A stretch of 64,000 nucleotides of DNA, from NCBI GenBank assembly GCA_016713245.1, contig JADJPM010000004.1:2666001-2730000 (forward strand). The letters run 5' to 3'. A model generated the notes under the pieces. That model made no database searches. It saw only the letters and a program-made list of their open reading frames with translations, and was not told where the DNA came from. Every line of letters begins with the position of its first letter. Positions within the stretch are counted from its first letter, which is position 1. Source of the DNA: Verrucomicrobiaceae bacterium. GTDB taxonomy: Bacteria; Verrucomicrobiota; Verrucomicrobiia; Verrucomicrobiales; Verrucomicrobiaceae. Below are positions 1 to 9,531 of the stretch, in pieces. Position numbers and translations under genes: made by a program.

Positions 1-1059
1 CTCGATTACGCCGCCCTCGATCTCCGTCCTATCTTTCGCGGAGCGGATGTGTTCGTAAAGGATCGCTTTCACCGTGTGGCTGATCCGGTGGGGCATCCCG
101 TTTGCGCCTTCAAATCTCTGCGTGACGAGGAAGTCGTCTCCCTGCGAGACAAATGGTTCACGCTGGTGCTTCGCAAAGAAGCCTTCGGACTCAAAGAACC
201 GCCTCGCGGGCTGCCGGAGATGGAGGCCGAGGATTACCTGCGGGAGTTCGGCTTCTCCGAGCGGATGATCGACCGCTTCTTCCGGCCCTTCTTCGGTGGC
301 ATCTTCCTCGAAAAAGACCTCCGCACCTCGGCGCGGATGCTTCTCTTCCTCTTTTCCATGTTTGATCGGGGTGGCAGTGCTCTTCCCGCACAGGGCATGC
401 AGGCCATTCCAGACCAGCTCGCCGTGGCTCTCCCGCCCGGCAGCCTCAAGCTCAACACGCCCGTCGCCCATGTGCGCCGTGGCGAGGTGGGGCTAGATAG
501 CGGTGAACTCATCCAGGCGGATCACATCGTGCTCGCCGTGAGCGAGGACGCCGCCTTCCGCCTGCTGCCCAATGGCGTCGTCAGCATGCCAAAGCCCTCC
601 CGCTCCACCACCTGCCTCTACTTTGCCGCCGCTGAGGCCGACATGCCGCTCAAAGACCCGATCCTGCATCTCGATGGCGATGGTCGTGGTCCGGTGAATT
701 CCGTCTGCGTGCTCTCCCGCATCGCGCCGGAGTATGCGCCTCCAGGGCAGCATCTCATCTCCGCCTCCATCATCGGCATGCCGTCCAGCGCCGAACTGGA
801 AGACGTGGTGCGTGATCAGATGACCCGATGGTTTGGTTCTTGTGTGAACCGCTGGCGTCATCTGCGCAGCCTCCAGGTGCGTCATGCACACCCGGAGGCA
901 CGCCAGCTCAAACTCGGTGAAAGCTCTCTCGCACCCGTCATTGAACCCGGCCTCTACCGCTGCGGAGATTGGTGTGAGGATGTCTCCATCAATGGCGCCC
1001 TGCTCAGCGGTCGCCGTGCAGGCGAAGCCCTCCTGCGAGCCATCGGCGAGCCGGTTTGA
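1..1059 (+). CDS. FAD-dependent amine-oxidase-type oxidoreductase, 5'-truncated by the window
   Basis: The frame is open from the first base, so this is the C-terminal part (352 visible codons) of a gene starting upstream of the window. It resembles the NAD(P)/FAD-dependent flavin amine oxidase / protoporphyrinogen oxidase-like group. The N-terminal dinucleotide-binding motif is outside the window. The C-terminal FAD-contacting segment is visible near the end as CGDW followed by SINGALLSGRRAGE. The middle part (FFRPFFGGIFLEKDL) fits the substrate domain of this group. The substrate cannot be told. It ends 50 bases before the start chosen for the downstream oxidoreductase on the same strand. 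Confidence 0.8.
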   Translation, partial: LDYAALDLRPIFRGADVFVKDRFHRVADPVGHPVCAFKSLRDEEVVSLRDKWFTLVLRKEAFGLKEPPRGLPEMEAEDYLREFGFSERMIDRFFRPFFGGIFLEKDLRTSARMLLFLFSMFDRGGSALPAQGMQAIPDQLAVALPPGSLKLNTPVAHVRRGEVGLDSGELIQADHIVLAVSEDAAFRLLPNGVVSMPKPSRSTTCLYFAAAEADMPLKDPILHLDGDGRGPVNSVCVLSRIAPEYAPPGQHLISASIIGMPSSAELEDVVRDQMTRWFGSCVNRWRHLRSLQVRHAHPEARQLKLGESSLAPVIEPGLYRCGDWCEDVSINGALLSGRRAGEALLRAIGEPV

Positions 1060-1109
1060 TACATGGCCAAAGCGCAAGGCAGCGCCATGACTGGCGTATT
1101 CCAAACGCC

Positions 1110-2561
1110 ATGAACGCGTCCACCACCTCACGCCGTCGTTTCCTCACCACCTCACTCGCTGGCGCTGTCTCACTCCCCGCTTGGTCCGCACCTCTTGGGG
1201 CCCATGGCGACGTCCGCGTGGCCGTCATCGGCTTTCGCGGCCGTGGCAGCGGTCACATCAAAGAACTGCTCAAAGTGCCCGGCGTGCGCCTCGTGGCCCT
1301 TTGCGACGCCGATCAGGCCGTCATCGACAAGAAGGTGGCCGAGCTCGCGAAGGAAAACATCCAGGTCAAAACCTACCGCGACTTCCGCGAGTGCTGCGCC
1401 GATAAAAACGTGGATGCCGTCACCATCGCCACGCCGAATCACAGCCATGTCTTGATCGCTTTGACCGCTCTCCAGCACGGCAAACACGTCTATGTCGAGA
1501 AGCCGGTAAGCCATAATTTGATCGAAAGCGCCAAATTGATGGCCGCCGCCACGAAAGCCGCTGCGAAAGGCCTCATCGTGCAGCATGGCATGCAGCGCCG
1601 CTCCGATGAAGGCTGGGCTTCCGCCATGCAGTGGGTCAAAGAAGGCCACATCGGCAAACCCAAGCTCTCCCACGCCCTCGTACACGGCCTGCGCATGAGC
1701 ATCAACAAAGTGGACGCCGCCCAACCGCCTCCCGCCACGGTCGATTACAAACTCTGGTCCGCCCCGCGACCCGAGATGCCCGTCATGCGCAAGCAGTTCC
1801 ACTACGACTGGCATTGGCAGTGGCCCTATGGCAATGGCGACATCGGCAATCAGGGCCCACATCAATACGACGTCGCCCGCTGGGCGCTGGGCGATCCCGA
1901 CACGCTGCCAAAACGCGTCATGAGCTTTGGTAATCGCTGGGGCTACACCGATGATGCCCACAGCGCCAACTGCCAGATCGCCTTCCACCCTTACGAGCCC
2001 GTGCCGCTCATCATGGACAAGTTTGGCCTGCCCGCCCGCAACGTCGATCCGAAGAGCGGCGAGCCACCTTACAAAGGCATCCGCACCGGCAACATCATCC
2101 ACTGCGAAGGTGGCTACGTGGCCGAATCCAAAGCCTACGACAACGAAGGCAAGCCCATCACCAAATTTGAAAACTTCCTCATGGGCCCGGACCACATGAA
2201 GAACTTCATCGAAAGCGTCCGCGCCGGAAAATACACCAAGGACGTCCTGCACATCCGTCATGGCCATCACGCCGCCTGCCTCGCCCATCTCGCCAATGTC
2301 TCCTACCGCCTCGGCAAGGCAATGAAGGCCGAAGAAATCAACGAGCGCCTCCAGGGCGATAAATTCGGCCAGGAGCTGTATGCCGAGTTCCTCAAAAACC
2401 TCGCCAACAACGGCATTGACCTCGCCGCCCAGCCCATCACCGTCGGCCCCTGGCTCGATTTCGATCCCACCAGCCATCAGTTCACCGGCGAGTTTGCGAC
2501 CGAAGCCAACAAACTCTGCGTTGAAGAATACGCCGCCGGTTTCGAACTGCCGAAGGTTTGA
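1110..2561 (+). CDS. Tat-exported Gfo/Idh/MocA family oxidoreductase
   Basis: A 483-residue NAD(P)-dependent oxidoreductase likely acting on sugars or polyols. I chose the ATG at 1110 rather than the longer frame from 1056, because it puts a twin-arginine signal (SRRRFL, residues 7-12) at the N-terminus, followed by a hydrophobic stretch ending near SAPLGAHG. The Rossmann start VRVAVIGFRGRG follows, and the family EKP motif lies at residues 130-132. The C-terminal part is long, as in planctomycete and verrucomicrobial members. Export by Tat with bound cofactor is known for this subgroup. It ends exactly where the convergent oxidoreductase gene ends, with no spacer. Confidence 0.9.
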   Translation: MNASTTSRRRFLTTSLAGAVSLPAWSAPLGAHGDVRVAVIGFRGRGSGHIKELLKVPGVRLVALCDADQAVIDKKVAELAKENIQVKTYRDFRECCADKNVDAVTIATPNHSHVLIALTALQHGKHVYVEKPVSHNLIESAKLMAAATKAAAKGLIVQHGMQRRSDEGWASAMQWVKEGHIGKPKLSHALVHGLRMSINKVDAAQPPPATVDYKLWSAPRPEMPVMRKQFHYDWHWQWPYGNGDIGNQGPHQYDVARWALGDPDTLPKRVMSFGNRWGYTDDAHSANCQIAFHPYEPVPLIMDKFGLPARNVDPKSGEPPYKGIRTGNIIHCEGGYVAESKAYDNEGKPITKFENFLMGPDHMKNFIESVRAGKYTKDVLHIRHGHHAACLAHLANVSYRLGKAMKAEEINERLQGDKFGQELYAEFLKNLANNGIDLAAQPITVGPWLDFDPTSHQFTGEFATEANKLCVEEYAAGFELPKV

Positions 2562-3713
2562 TCACAGCTCCGTCACCGGCAGCCATTTCCGCTCCGCCCA
2601 GCTTTGCAGGCCGAGTTCGGCGAGTTGCACGCCTTTGGCACCTTCACGCAGCGTCCAGGGGAAGGGCGTGCCGACGGCAACGTGCTTCAAAAACGCCTCC
2701 CACTGAATTTTGAAGGCGTTGTCGTAGGTCGTGGCGTCTGGGACCTTCTGCCAGCCTTCGAAGAAGTTGATCGGCTGCTGGATATCCGGGTTCCAGATCG
2801 GACGAGGTGTCACGCCCACGCTCTGCACCCAGCAATCGCGCAATCCGACGATGGCGCTGCCGTGCGTGCCATCGACCTGCATCGTGAGCAGGTCATCACG
2901 GCGCACGCGAACGGTCCAGGAGCTGTTGAACTGGCAGATCACCCCGTCTTCGCATTCAAAGGTCGCGTAGCAGGCGTCGTCGCTGGTGCAGGCATATTCC
3001 TTGCCGCGTTCGTCGATGCGTTTCGGGAGGTGCGTGGCCCCCATGCAGCTCACGGCCTTCACTTTGCCAAACAGATTGTCGATCACATAACGCCAGTGGC
3101 AGAGCATATCGACGATGATGCCGCCGCCGTCTTCTTTGCGATAATTCCATGATGGACGCTGCGCGGGTTGATCCGCATCTTCCCCCGTGAAGACCCAGTA
3201 GCCGAATTCACCGCGCACACTCAAAATGCGGCCGAAGAAGCCCTGATCCTTCAGCAGCTTGAATTTGCGAATGCCGCTCAGCCACAGCTTGTCCTGCACC
3301 ACACCGTTTTTCACACCCGCATCCTCGCACAACTTCGCCAAGCGCAGCGCCTCCACGGTTTCCACTGCCGTCGGCTTCTCGCAGTAGATGGCTTTCTTCG
3401 CTTTCACGGCCTTCTCGACAAAGCCTGCGCGTTGCAGCGTGCCACTGGCGTCGAAAAAAATCTCGTCCTCCGGGTTCGCGAGCGCCGCATCGACATCCGT
3501 GGTGAAACGCGTCACTCCCGTGCGTGCCGCGAGTGCCGCGAGTTTGTCGTGATTCCGTCCGGTGAGGATCGGATCAGGCATCAAAGTCAGCTCGTCATTC
3601 ACTTTGAGGCCGCCTTGGTCGCGGATCGCCTTGATGGAGCGGATGAGGTGCTGGTTGGTGCCCATGCGTCCGGTGACGCCGTTCATGATGATGCCGATTC
3701 TGCGTGTTTTCAT
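2562..3713 (-). CDS. Gfo/Idh/MocA family oxidoreductase, cytoplasmic
   Basis: A 383-residue protein without signal peptide. It starts with a Rossmann-like IGIIMNGVTGRMG and carries the EKP motif at residues 112-114. A GGGIIVDMLCHW segment near residue 195 fits the C-terminal substrate domain. It probably oxidises or reduces a sugar or polyol with NAD(P). It is the last gene of a minus-strand run with the DUF1080-like/NHL protein (30 bases upstream) and a sugar isomerase, which suggests a small catabolic operon. The substrate is unknown. Confidence 0.88.
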   Translation of the reverse strand: MKTRRIGIIMNGVTGRMGTNQHLIRSIKAIRDQGGLKVNDELTLMPDPILTGRNHDKLAALAARTGVTRFTTDVDAALANPEDEIFFDASGTLQRAGFVEKAVKAKKAIYCEKPTAVETVEALRLAKLCEDAGVKNGVVQDKLWLSGIRKFKLLKDQGFFGRILSVRGEFGYWVFTGEDADQPAQRPSWNYRKEDGGGIIVDMLCHWRYVIDNLFGKVKAVSCMGATHLPKRIDERGKEYACTSDDACYATFECEDGVICQFNSSWTVRVRRDDLLTMQVDGTHGSAIVGLRDCWVQSVGVTPRPIWNPDIQQPINFFEGWQKVPDATTYDNAFKIQWEAFLKHVAVGTPFPWTLREGAKGVQLAELGLQSWAERKWLPVTEL

Positions 3714-3743
3714 AGGAGGTGTGTGGATGGAAAAAGGTGAGGG

Positions 3744-5300
3744 TTACTGAGGTTGCTTGATTCGCAGCACGCGATGGTTGCGCGAATCGGCGATGTAGAT
3801 GTCGCCGGTTCGCGGATGGGTGACGACGCCATGCGGTTCGCCGAGGTGGGCCTGCAAGGCCGGGCCGGGCACGCCAGCGATGCCTTTCTCGCCGACTCCG
3901 GCGAGGGTGACGAGCCTTCGCTCGGCCACCATGAACTTGCGGATGAGATGATTGCCTGCGTCGGCGATGAGGATGTTGTCATCGCGATCTGCCCACAGGT
4001 GCTTCACACCTTTCAGCAGTGGCGCAGCGGTGGGATCATTCAGCACGGTGGTCTTGCCATCGGTGGCCAGCATGTGCACACCGCTCCCAGCAGCGGTGAA
4101 GAGATTGCCTTTGGAATCTACGGCCATCGCCCGGCTGCCGCCGATGCCGGGGACCGTGGTGATGATGCCGGTCTTCATGTCCACCACGCGGATGACTTTG
4201 CTGAAGCCGCCGAGGTAGAGCTTGGTGAAGTCATGGTTGAAGCACAGGCACGCGAGGCCATCCAGTCCGGCGCTCGTCGCGGGGCCGCCGTCGCCGCTGA
4301 GTTCCTTGCTGCCATTGCCTGCGAAGGTGGTCACGAGGCCAGTTTTGGCATCCACACGACGCACGGCGTAGTGATAAGTGTCGGCGATGAAGAGATTTCC
4401 CTCCGCATCGGCGACGAGATTGTGCGGCGCGATGAAGCTCGCGTCCTTCGCGGGACCGTTGTCACCTGCGGGCGCGTTTTTTCCCTTCGCAGCTGTCACG
4501 ACGGTGAGCACGCCCGTTTTCGCATCCACTCGCAGCAGGCGATGCGTCTCCTCGCAGATGAACATGTTGTCCTGCGGATCAAAGGCGATGCCAAAGGGCT
4601 GCGTGACCTTGCATTGAGTCGCGGGCGCGTTCTCGACCAGCGTGCCGCCACCGGCAACGACCTCGATCTGCTGAACGGACTCCGCCGCGGAAGTAATGGT
4701 TACCTTCCGAAAGGCACCGAGATCATCGAATGAGCCAAAGCCGATGCGCCCCTTGCCAAACGCCGTGTCGGAGGCTTCGAGGACCAGTTCATTCTCAAAC
4801 CACACCTGGATGCTGCCGGTGGAAGCATCGCGCACCAGTTTGATGGAATGCCAATGATCCGGCTTCCATGGCAAAGCCTTCGCGCGATTCGTCGTGATGG
4901 CTTTGCGGTCCGCCTGGTTCACCACATGCACTTGCAGATGCACACCGTCCGCCGTTTCGCCGAGGTGAGCGTAGTAGAATTCAGATTCGCCGCGTCCCCC
5001 GAAGGCAATGCAGACATCGTTGTTGCCCTTGTTGAAGACATCGAGCCTCGCTTCGCAGGTCAGCGTGAACGATCCAAACTCCGCACCGCCGAACCACGCC
5101 AGATTGAACGGCCTGCGGACCTTTGGCTTGTATTGCGAAGGCTTTTTCAGCACCAGCGTGGTCGCATCGCCCTCGCCCTGCCATTCCCAAGCGGCGGGGT
5201 CTTCGAGTTGCCACTGATCACGCTGCTGGAGCGGCTGATCCGCCAGCAACGAACTGGCAGCGAGGAAGCCAAGAATGAGGATGATGGTGTGTTTACGCAT
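3744..5300 (-). CDS. Secreted DUF1080-like domain plus NHL-repeat protein
   Basis: A 518-residue exported protein; the signal peptide covers about residues 1-20 (ending SLLADQ). Residues about 30-205 form a concanavalin-like, DUF1080/LamG-type beta domain (for example WHSIKLVRD and GRIGFGSF). Residues about 215-518 contain NHL-type propeller repeats, seen as recurring blades such as GIAFDPQDNMFICEETHRLLR, NLFIADTYHYAVRRVDAKTG and GDIYIADSRNHRVLRI. It is probably a carbohydrate-binding or carbohydrate-cleaving periplasmic protein with a propeller scaffold. Its start overlaps the stop of the upstream sugar isomerase by 8 bases, implying translational coupling. Confidence 0.82.
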   Translation of the reverse strand: MRKHTIILILGFLAASSLLADQPLQQRDQWQLEDPAAWEWQGEGDATTLVLKKPSQYKPKVRRPFNLAWFGGAEFGSFTLTCEARLDVFNKGNNDVCIAFGGRGESEFYYAHLGETADGVHLQVHVVNQADRKAITTNRAKALPWKPDHWHSIKLVRDASTGSIQVWFENELVLEASDTAFGKGRIGFGSFDDLGAFRKVTITSAAESVQQIEVVAGGGTLVENAPATQCKVTQPFGIAFDPQDNMFICEETHRLLRVDAKTGVLTVVTAAKGKNAPAGDNGPAKDASFIAPHNLVADAEGNLFIADTYHYAVRRVDAKTGLVTTFAGNGSKELSGDGGPATSAGLDGLACLCFNHDFTKLYLGGFSKVIRVVDMKTGIITTVPGIGGSRAMAVDSKGNLFTAAGSGVHMLATDGKTTVLNDPTAAPLLKGVKHLWADRDDNILIADAGNHLIRKFMVAERRLVTLAGVGEKGIAGVPGPALQAHLGEPHGVVTHPRTGDIYIADSRNHRVLRIKQPQ

Positions 5301-6108
5301 AGAGTCGTGCGTAGCTGGAGGCGATTTGATCGAGGAACTCGCCTTGATCGCCGCTCCACCATTTGTGAGAGAAGATTTCGACCTCGCGATGGCCGGCGAA
5401 GCCGGTGGCGTCCACCCAATCGCTGATTTCGCGGATGTTGATGCAGCCTTCGCCCATCAGGCCACGGTCGTTGAGGAGATCGGTGGTCGGTGTTTTCCAA
5501 TCGCAGATGTGAAAGGCATGCAGACGGCTGGTTTGGCCCGCGAGATCGATCTGCGACTTCAATTCCGGGTCCCACCAGACGTGATACACATCCACCGCGA
5601 TCCCCACCGACTTCGGCGATCCCAGCGCATCGCAAATCTCATGCGCCTGCCGCATCGTGTTCACCGCGCTGCGATCATCGGCATACATCGGATGCAGCGG
5701 CTCGATGGCGAGTTTCACGCCCGCCGCCTCCGCCGCCGGCAAACAAGCCGCGATGCCATCCGTGATCTGTTTGCGGGATTCGATCAAACTTTGCCCCGAA
5801 ACGGCTCCGCAGACCAAAACGATGAGCGGAGCGCCGATGGCGTGCGCTTGCTCAATGGCGAGCAAATTGTCGTCGATGGCCTTTTGGCGGTCGGCGACCG
5901 ATTTGGCCGGAAAAAAGCCCCCGCGGCACAAACTGACGACTTCCATGCCCGAATCGGCTGTCTGACGCTTCACCGTGGCCAAATCACGACCTTCAAGCGC
6001 CTGCCGCCAGATGGTGATGCCGCTCACGCCGCGCTTGGGAAACTCCGCGAGGCATTGTTCGAGGCTCAGCGGCTTCGTGGTGATGGTGTGGACGCACAGT
6101 CGGCTCAT
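5293..6108 (-). CDS. Sugar phosphate isomerase/epimerase (TIM barrel)
   Basis: A 271-residue xylose-isomerase-like TIM-barrel protein (AP endonuclease 2 superfamily). I chose the ATG at 6108 (MSRLCVHTITTKPLS), because upstream residues read into the neighbouring gene. Metal-ligand segments typical of the fold are visible: LAIEPLHPMYADD (Glu), GIAVDVYHVWWDPEL (Asp/His) and HREVEIFSHKWWS (Glu). It is the first gene of the run leading to the DUF1080-like/NHL protein and the Gfo/Idh/MocA oxidoreductase. That grouping points to catabolism of an oxidised sugar. The exact substrate is unknown. Confidence 0.85.
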   Translation of the reverse strand: MSRLCVHTITTKPLSLEQCLAEFPKRGVSGITIWRQALEGRDLATVKRQTADSGMEVVSLCRGGFFPAKSVADRQKAIDDNLLAIEQAHAIGAPLIVLVCGAVSGQSLIESRKQITDGIAACLPAAEAAGVKLAIEPLHPMYADDRSAVNTMRQAHEICDALGSPKSVGIAVDVYHVWWDPELKSQIDLAGQTSRLHAFHICDWKTPTTDLLNDRGLMGEGCINIREISDWVDATGFAGHREVEIFSHKWWSGDQGEFLDQIASSYARLYA

Positions 6109-6184
6109 GATGAGGCAGATTGTCGCGATCCGGATGATTGGAAAAAGATTTCTTTGTGATGATGGCGATTGGAAACGCCAATCA

Positions 6185-9025
6185 TCAATCCAGGAAGCGG
6201 AACTCAGGCATCGACCAAAGCGTCTGAATGAAGCGTGCCCAAACATCACGCGTTTCTTCGGCGGTGGCGTTGCCCGAAGTGCTGGAGTCGAGGAACTCGC
6301 GGACTTGCGCGAGTTCTTTGTCCTTCGGTGAACGCTGCAAAGAACGCTGGAAGGCCATTTCGATGCGCGGGGTGAGATCGGATTCCGATTTGAGCACGAG
6401 GTCCGCTGCCGCCCGAGCCTGCTCGATGACTTTTGGGCTGTTCATGAGGAACAAAGCCTGCGTGGCGACGGTGCTGGTGGTGCGCTGGCCGATGGGTTGA
6501 TTGATGTCGGCAAAGTCAAAGACCTCAAACAGCGGATGCCGCACATTGCGGAAGGCCGGTGTATAAACGCTGCGGCGCATGTCACTGAATGGGTAGCCGT
6601 ATTCGAGGTTCTGGATCTTTTGATCGTTCGCATCGACTGCCGTAGCCTGCACGCCCGGGCCACCAAAACCCGGCTGCAAAGCACCCGCTGCCTCCAGCAT
6701 GGCATCGCGAAGGCATTCTGCATCGAGGCGTTTGCGATTCATGCGCGAGAGCAGGCGGTTGTCGGGATCCGTTTGTAGTTCGGGCTTTAGCCCGCCGCCT
6801 GAACGAGTTGGAAAACTCGTTCTACTGCTTTGCCGATACGTCCGACTCATCACCATCTGCTTCACGAGGTTCTTCAAGTTCCAGCCGTCCTCCATGAATT
6901 TCACGGCGAGGTAATCAAGGAGCTCTGGATGGCTAGGGACTTCGCCCGTGGAGCCAAAGTTATCCGTAGTGCGCACGATGCCCGCGCCGAAGAGCCAGTG
7001 CCAGACGCGGTTCACCATGACGCGAGAGGTGAGCGGATGATCACGGGAGGTGATCCATTGGGCGAGTTGAAGACGCCCGCTGGCATCGGTGGGGATGGTA
7101 GGGGCACCGGGACGCAGCGCCGCCTGGATGAAGCCGCGTGGCACGATGGCACCCAGATTGCGAATGCTGCCGCGAATGTGAATCTTCGCGTCTTCAGGTG
7201 CCTCGTCCTCCGCCACCGCCATGGCTTCCGGGCGCTCGGCACGGCCTTTTTGCCATTCTTTGAGCTGCTTTTCGAGGCTGGAAAGCTTGGCTTTGATCTC
7301 CTTGGCCTTGTCGGATTCTTTGGCGGCGACAGGCTCCTCGGTGTTGCCCTCGGCAGGCAGGAACTGCACGGCATCGACGGTCACATAGCCCAGTGAGGCA
7401 GCATTGGTAATGAGGACAAAGCCCTGACCAGTCGCCTCAAAACGAAAGGTGCCGAGCGAGGCAAATTGCAGGCCTTTCAGGTTACCCGTGGCGAGCTTGA
7501 AGCTCTTCAAATCTTCACCGTCAGCATGCAGGATGGTGGCGGTGGCGCTTTCGGCACGGTTCGGACCCGCATTGAAGGCCACGCGGACTTCGTAGCGACC
7601 AGCCTTGGGCAGCTTGGGGGTGAAGGTGATAGTCTTTTCGCCTTTGTCCTCGTTGTTGTCGCTCACATAGCTTTCACCAATGAAGGGACCAAAGTGGGTG
7701 GAGGTCTTCCAGAAGCCGACTTTTTGCGCTTCGGTGTCATCGACGACGATACCGGGGAGGTCCGAGATGGAGATGGTTTTCTTGCTGCGCAGATCGGCGC
7801 TTCCGGCATCCCGGAGGTCATCTTTGAGCGCGGCGATTTGTTCCGTCAGCGCTGTCACCTGCTTTTCATGCTTCTGCATCTCCGTCTCCGCCTCGCCATC
7901 GAGCGGCAACGGCGTGTCGATCCAGTGGGCAACGTTGTCGGTGTAGTTCTTGAGGGTCTTTGTGCTGCGGAGAATGCCAGCAAGGGCGTAATAATCGCGG
8001 GTGGAGACGGGATCGAACTTGTGATCGTGGCAGCGGGCACAGCCAATTGTCATGCCGAGAAAGGCGCGGCCCATCGTTTCGAGCTGCTCGTCCACGATGT
8101 CCATCCGCAGCATGCCCTTGTCCTGCTCCTCGTAGTTTGTGGGGCCGAGGGCAAGGAAACCGGTGGCGGTGAGCTGACGGCGACGCTGCGCGGCGTTTTC
8201 AAACGGCATCAAATCACCGGCCAACTGCTCCGTGATCATGCGGTCGATCGGCGTGTTTTCGCGGATGGACTGGAGGACGTAGTCACGAAAGCGCCAAGCG
8301 TCCTTAAACGGCAGCGAACGGCCACCACCGGAGGATTCGGCAAAGCGTGTGATGTCCAGCCAGTGGGAGGTGAAGCGCTCCGCGAAGGCATCCGAGGCTA
8401 AAAAGTCATCGACGAGCTTTTCATAGGACGAATGCGACTGATGCGGCGGCAAGCCCGTGAGGTCAAAAGAGAGCCTTCGAAGCAGGGTCTGCTCATCTGC
8501 ATCGGGCGCTGGCGAGAGGTTGTTTTGCTCCAACTTGGCGAGAATGAAGCGATCGATGTCGCTGGCGGGCCAGGTGGTGTTTTTCACCTCGGGTGGCTGG
8601 ATGACCTTGGGCGGCTGAAAGGACCAAAAGCTCGCATCCGCTCGGGCGGCTTTGGATTTGCTGCCGGAGGAAGCGACTTCTTCGCGAGGATCAGGCGCAC
8701 CATCCTCGATCCACTTCTTCAAATCAGCGACCTCGCTGTCCTTGAGCTTGCGCTTCGGGGGCATCTTCAAATCGCGATCCGTATAGCTGATGGCACGCCA
8801 GAGATGGGAGGTATCGAGCTTACCGGGAACGATGGCCGCGCCGGAATCACCGCCCGTTTGCCATCCGGCGCGTGAATCGAGACGGAGACCGCCTTTTTGC
8901 TTATCGGGGCCATGGCAGCCGATGCAGTTCTCGATGAGCAGGGGGCGGATGCGCTGCTCGAAATGCGTCATGTCCGCCGCCGAGGCGGAAAGGGAAAAAA
9001 GCAGCGTGAAGACGAAGGGGCGCAT
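6185..9025 (-). CDS. PSD1/PSCyt family protein (DUF1549 and DUF1553) with c-type haem motif
   Basis: A 946-residue exported protein of the planctomycete-type cytochrome family. The ATG at 9025 gives a clean signal peptide (MRPFVFTLLFSLSASAAD). PSCyt1 follows with the haem motif CIGCH at residues 34-38. PSCyt2/DUF1549 starts near DIDRFILAKLEQ (residue 156) and includes CARCHDHKFDP (329-339). The DUF1553/PSD1 domain occupies the C-terminal third (HPELLDYLAVKFM, RTYRQSS). These proteins are abundant in PVC bacteria and are thought to act in periplasmic redox or sugar metabolism. A 51-base palindromic element is inserted in frame at about residues 734-750, in the stretch between RQSS and DPDNRLLSR that is normally compact. 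Confidence 0.93.
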   Translation of the reverse strand: MRPFVFTLLFSLSASAADMTHFEQRIRPLLIENCIGCHGPDKQKGGLRLDSRAGWQTGGDSGAAIVPGKLDTSHLWRAISYTDRDLKMPPKRKLKDSEVADLKKWIEDGAPDPREEVASSGSKSKAARADASFWSFQPPKVIQPPEVKNTTWPASDIDRFILAKLEQNNLSPAPDADEQTLLRRLSFDLTGLPPHQSHSSYEKLVDDFLASDAFAERFTSHWLDITRFAESSGGGRSLPFKDAWRFRDYVLQSIRENTPIDRMITEQLAGDLMPFENAAQRRRQLTATGFLALGPTNYEEQDKGMLRMDIVDEQLETMGRAFLGMTIGCARCHDHKFDPVSTRDYYALAGILRSTKTLKNYTDNVAHWIDTPLPLDGEAETEMQKHEKQVTALTEQIAALKDDLRDAGSADLRSKKTISISDLPGIVVDDTEAQKVGFWKTSTHFGPFIGESYVSDNNEDKGEKTITFTPKLPKAGRYEVRVAFNAGPNRAESATATILHADGEDLKSFKLATGNLKGLQFASLGTFRFEATGQGFVLITNAASLGYVTVDAVQFLPAEGNTEEPVAAKESDKAKEIKAKLSSLEKQLKEWQKGRAERPEAMAVAEDEAPEDAKIHIRGSIRNLGAIVPRGFIQAALRPGAPTIPTDASGRLQLAQWITSRDHPLTSRVMVNRVWHWLFGAGIVRTTDNFGSTGEVPSHPELLDYLAVKFMEDGWNLKNLVKQMVMSRTYRQSSRTSFPTRSGGGLKPELQTDPDNRLLSRMNRKRLDAECLRDAMLEAAGALQPGFGGPGVQATAVDANDQKIQNLEYGYPFSDMRRSVYTPAFRNVRHPLFEVFDFADINQPIGQRTTSTVATQALFLMNSPKVIEQARAAADLVLKSESDLTPRIEMAFQRSLQRSPKDKELAQVREFLDSSTSGNATAEETRDVWARFIQTLWSMPEFRFLD
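6775..6825. repeat. Double-hairpin palindromic element inside PSD1 coding sequence
   Basis: This 51-base element (17 codons, so in frame) is bounded by GTAG and CTAC. It holds two perfect hairpins: CGGGCT-TT-AGCCCG (6781-6794) and AACGAGTT-GGAA-AACTCGTT (6802-6821). The left hairpin with its 5' flank GTAGTT is repeated almost exactly at 46445-46462. It adds a Ser/Thr/Gly/Pro-rich stretch to the encoded protein. Confidence 0.75.
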
Positions 9026-9093
9026 GAGGGCCGAAGGCAAACGAGCAGGCGCTGGAGCCTCTTTCAGGCAGGCGACGAGGCGAAGGCCTGAAT

Positions 9094-9531
9094 TCACCTT
9101 CCGGCTTCCTTCTCGAGCACGCTCCAGCCGCCTTTGAAAATGTAGGCATCCTTCACGAAGCCCATCTCCTTGAGCCGTTCCATGACCTTGCGGCTGGCCT
9201 CGCACTTCTGGCCGCTGCAATAGACCACCACAGGTTTGGAGTTCGTTTGCAGGGCGTCGAGGTGCTGCACGAGCTGCTCATCAAACTGCTGCTCACTTAC
9301 ATTGAGTGCTCCGGGCATGTGCTGGGCGGCAAATTGATCCGCAGGCCTCGCGTCGATCCATAGTACTTCGCTGGCATATTTTTCACGGATGACGGCCATG
9401 CTGACCTCGTCATCGCGAAGCGGCTCCTGAGTGAGATGCAGGGCCGGGGCACGTGGATGCCAGGTGTGCGTGCCAAAGGCGGCCACCGCAGCCAACGCCA
9501 CGAGAAAGAGCGATTGCGAGATGGCCTTCAT
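9094..9531 (-). CDS. Rhodanese-like domain protein, membrane-anchored or exported
   Basis: A 145-residue single-domain rhodanese. Residues 1-20 are hydrophobic (signal or anchor), so the domain is likely periplasmic. The active-site loop is CSGQKC with the catalytic Cys at about residue 105, after VVVY. The conserved WIDARPADQF motif lies at about 59-67 and HMPGALNV at 71-78. It would transfer sulfane sulfur or act as a redox partner. Its start overlaps the stop of the upstream DUF1573 gene by 4 bases, so the two are translationally coupled. Confidence 0.9.
   Translation of the reverse strand: MKAISQSLFLVALAAVAAFGTHTWHPRAPALHLTQEPLRDDEVSMAVIREKYASEVLWIDARPADQFAAQHMPGALNVSEQQFDEQLVQHLDALQTNSKPVVVYCSGQKCEASRKVMERLKEMGFVKDAYIFKGGWSVLEKEAGR

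Noticed and set aside
1170..2477. Long minus-strand open frame (435 residues) over the first Gfo/Idh/MocA gene
   Set aside because: It is the antisense shadow of a well-supported gene. G+C-rich codon bias leaves opposite frames open, and the translation has no recognisable domain.
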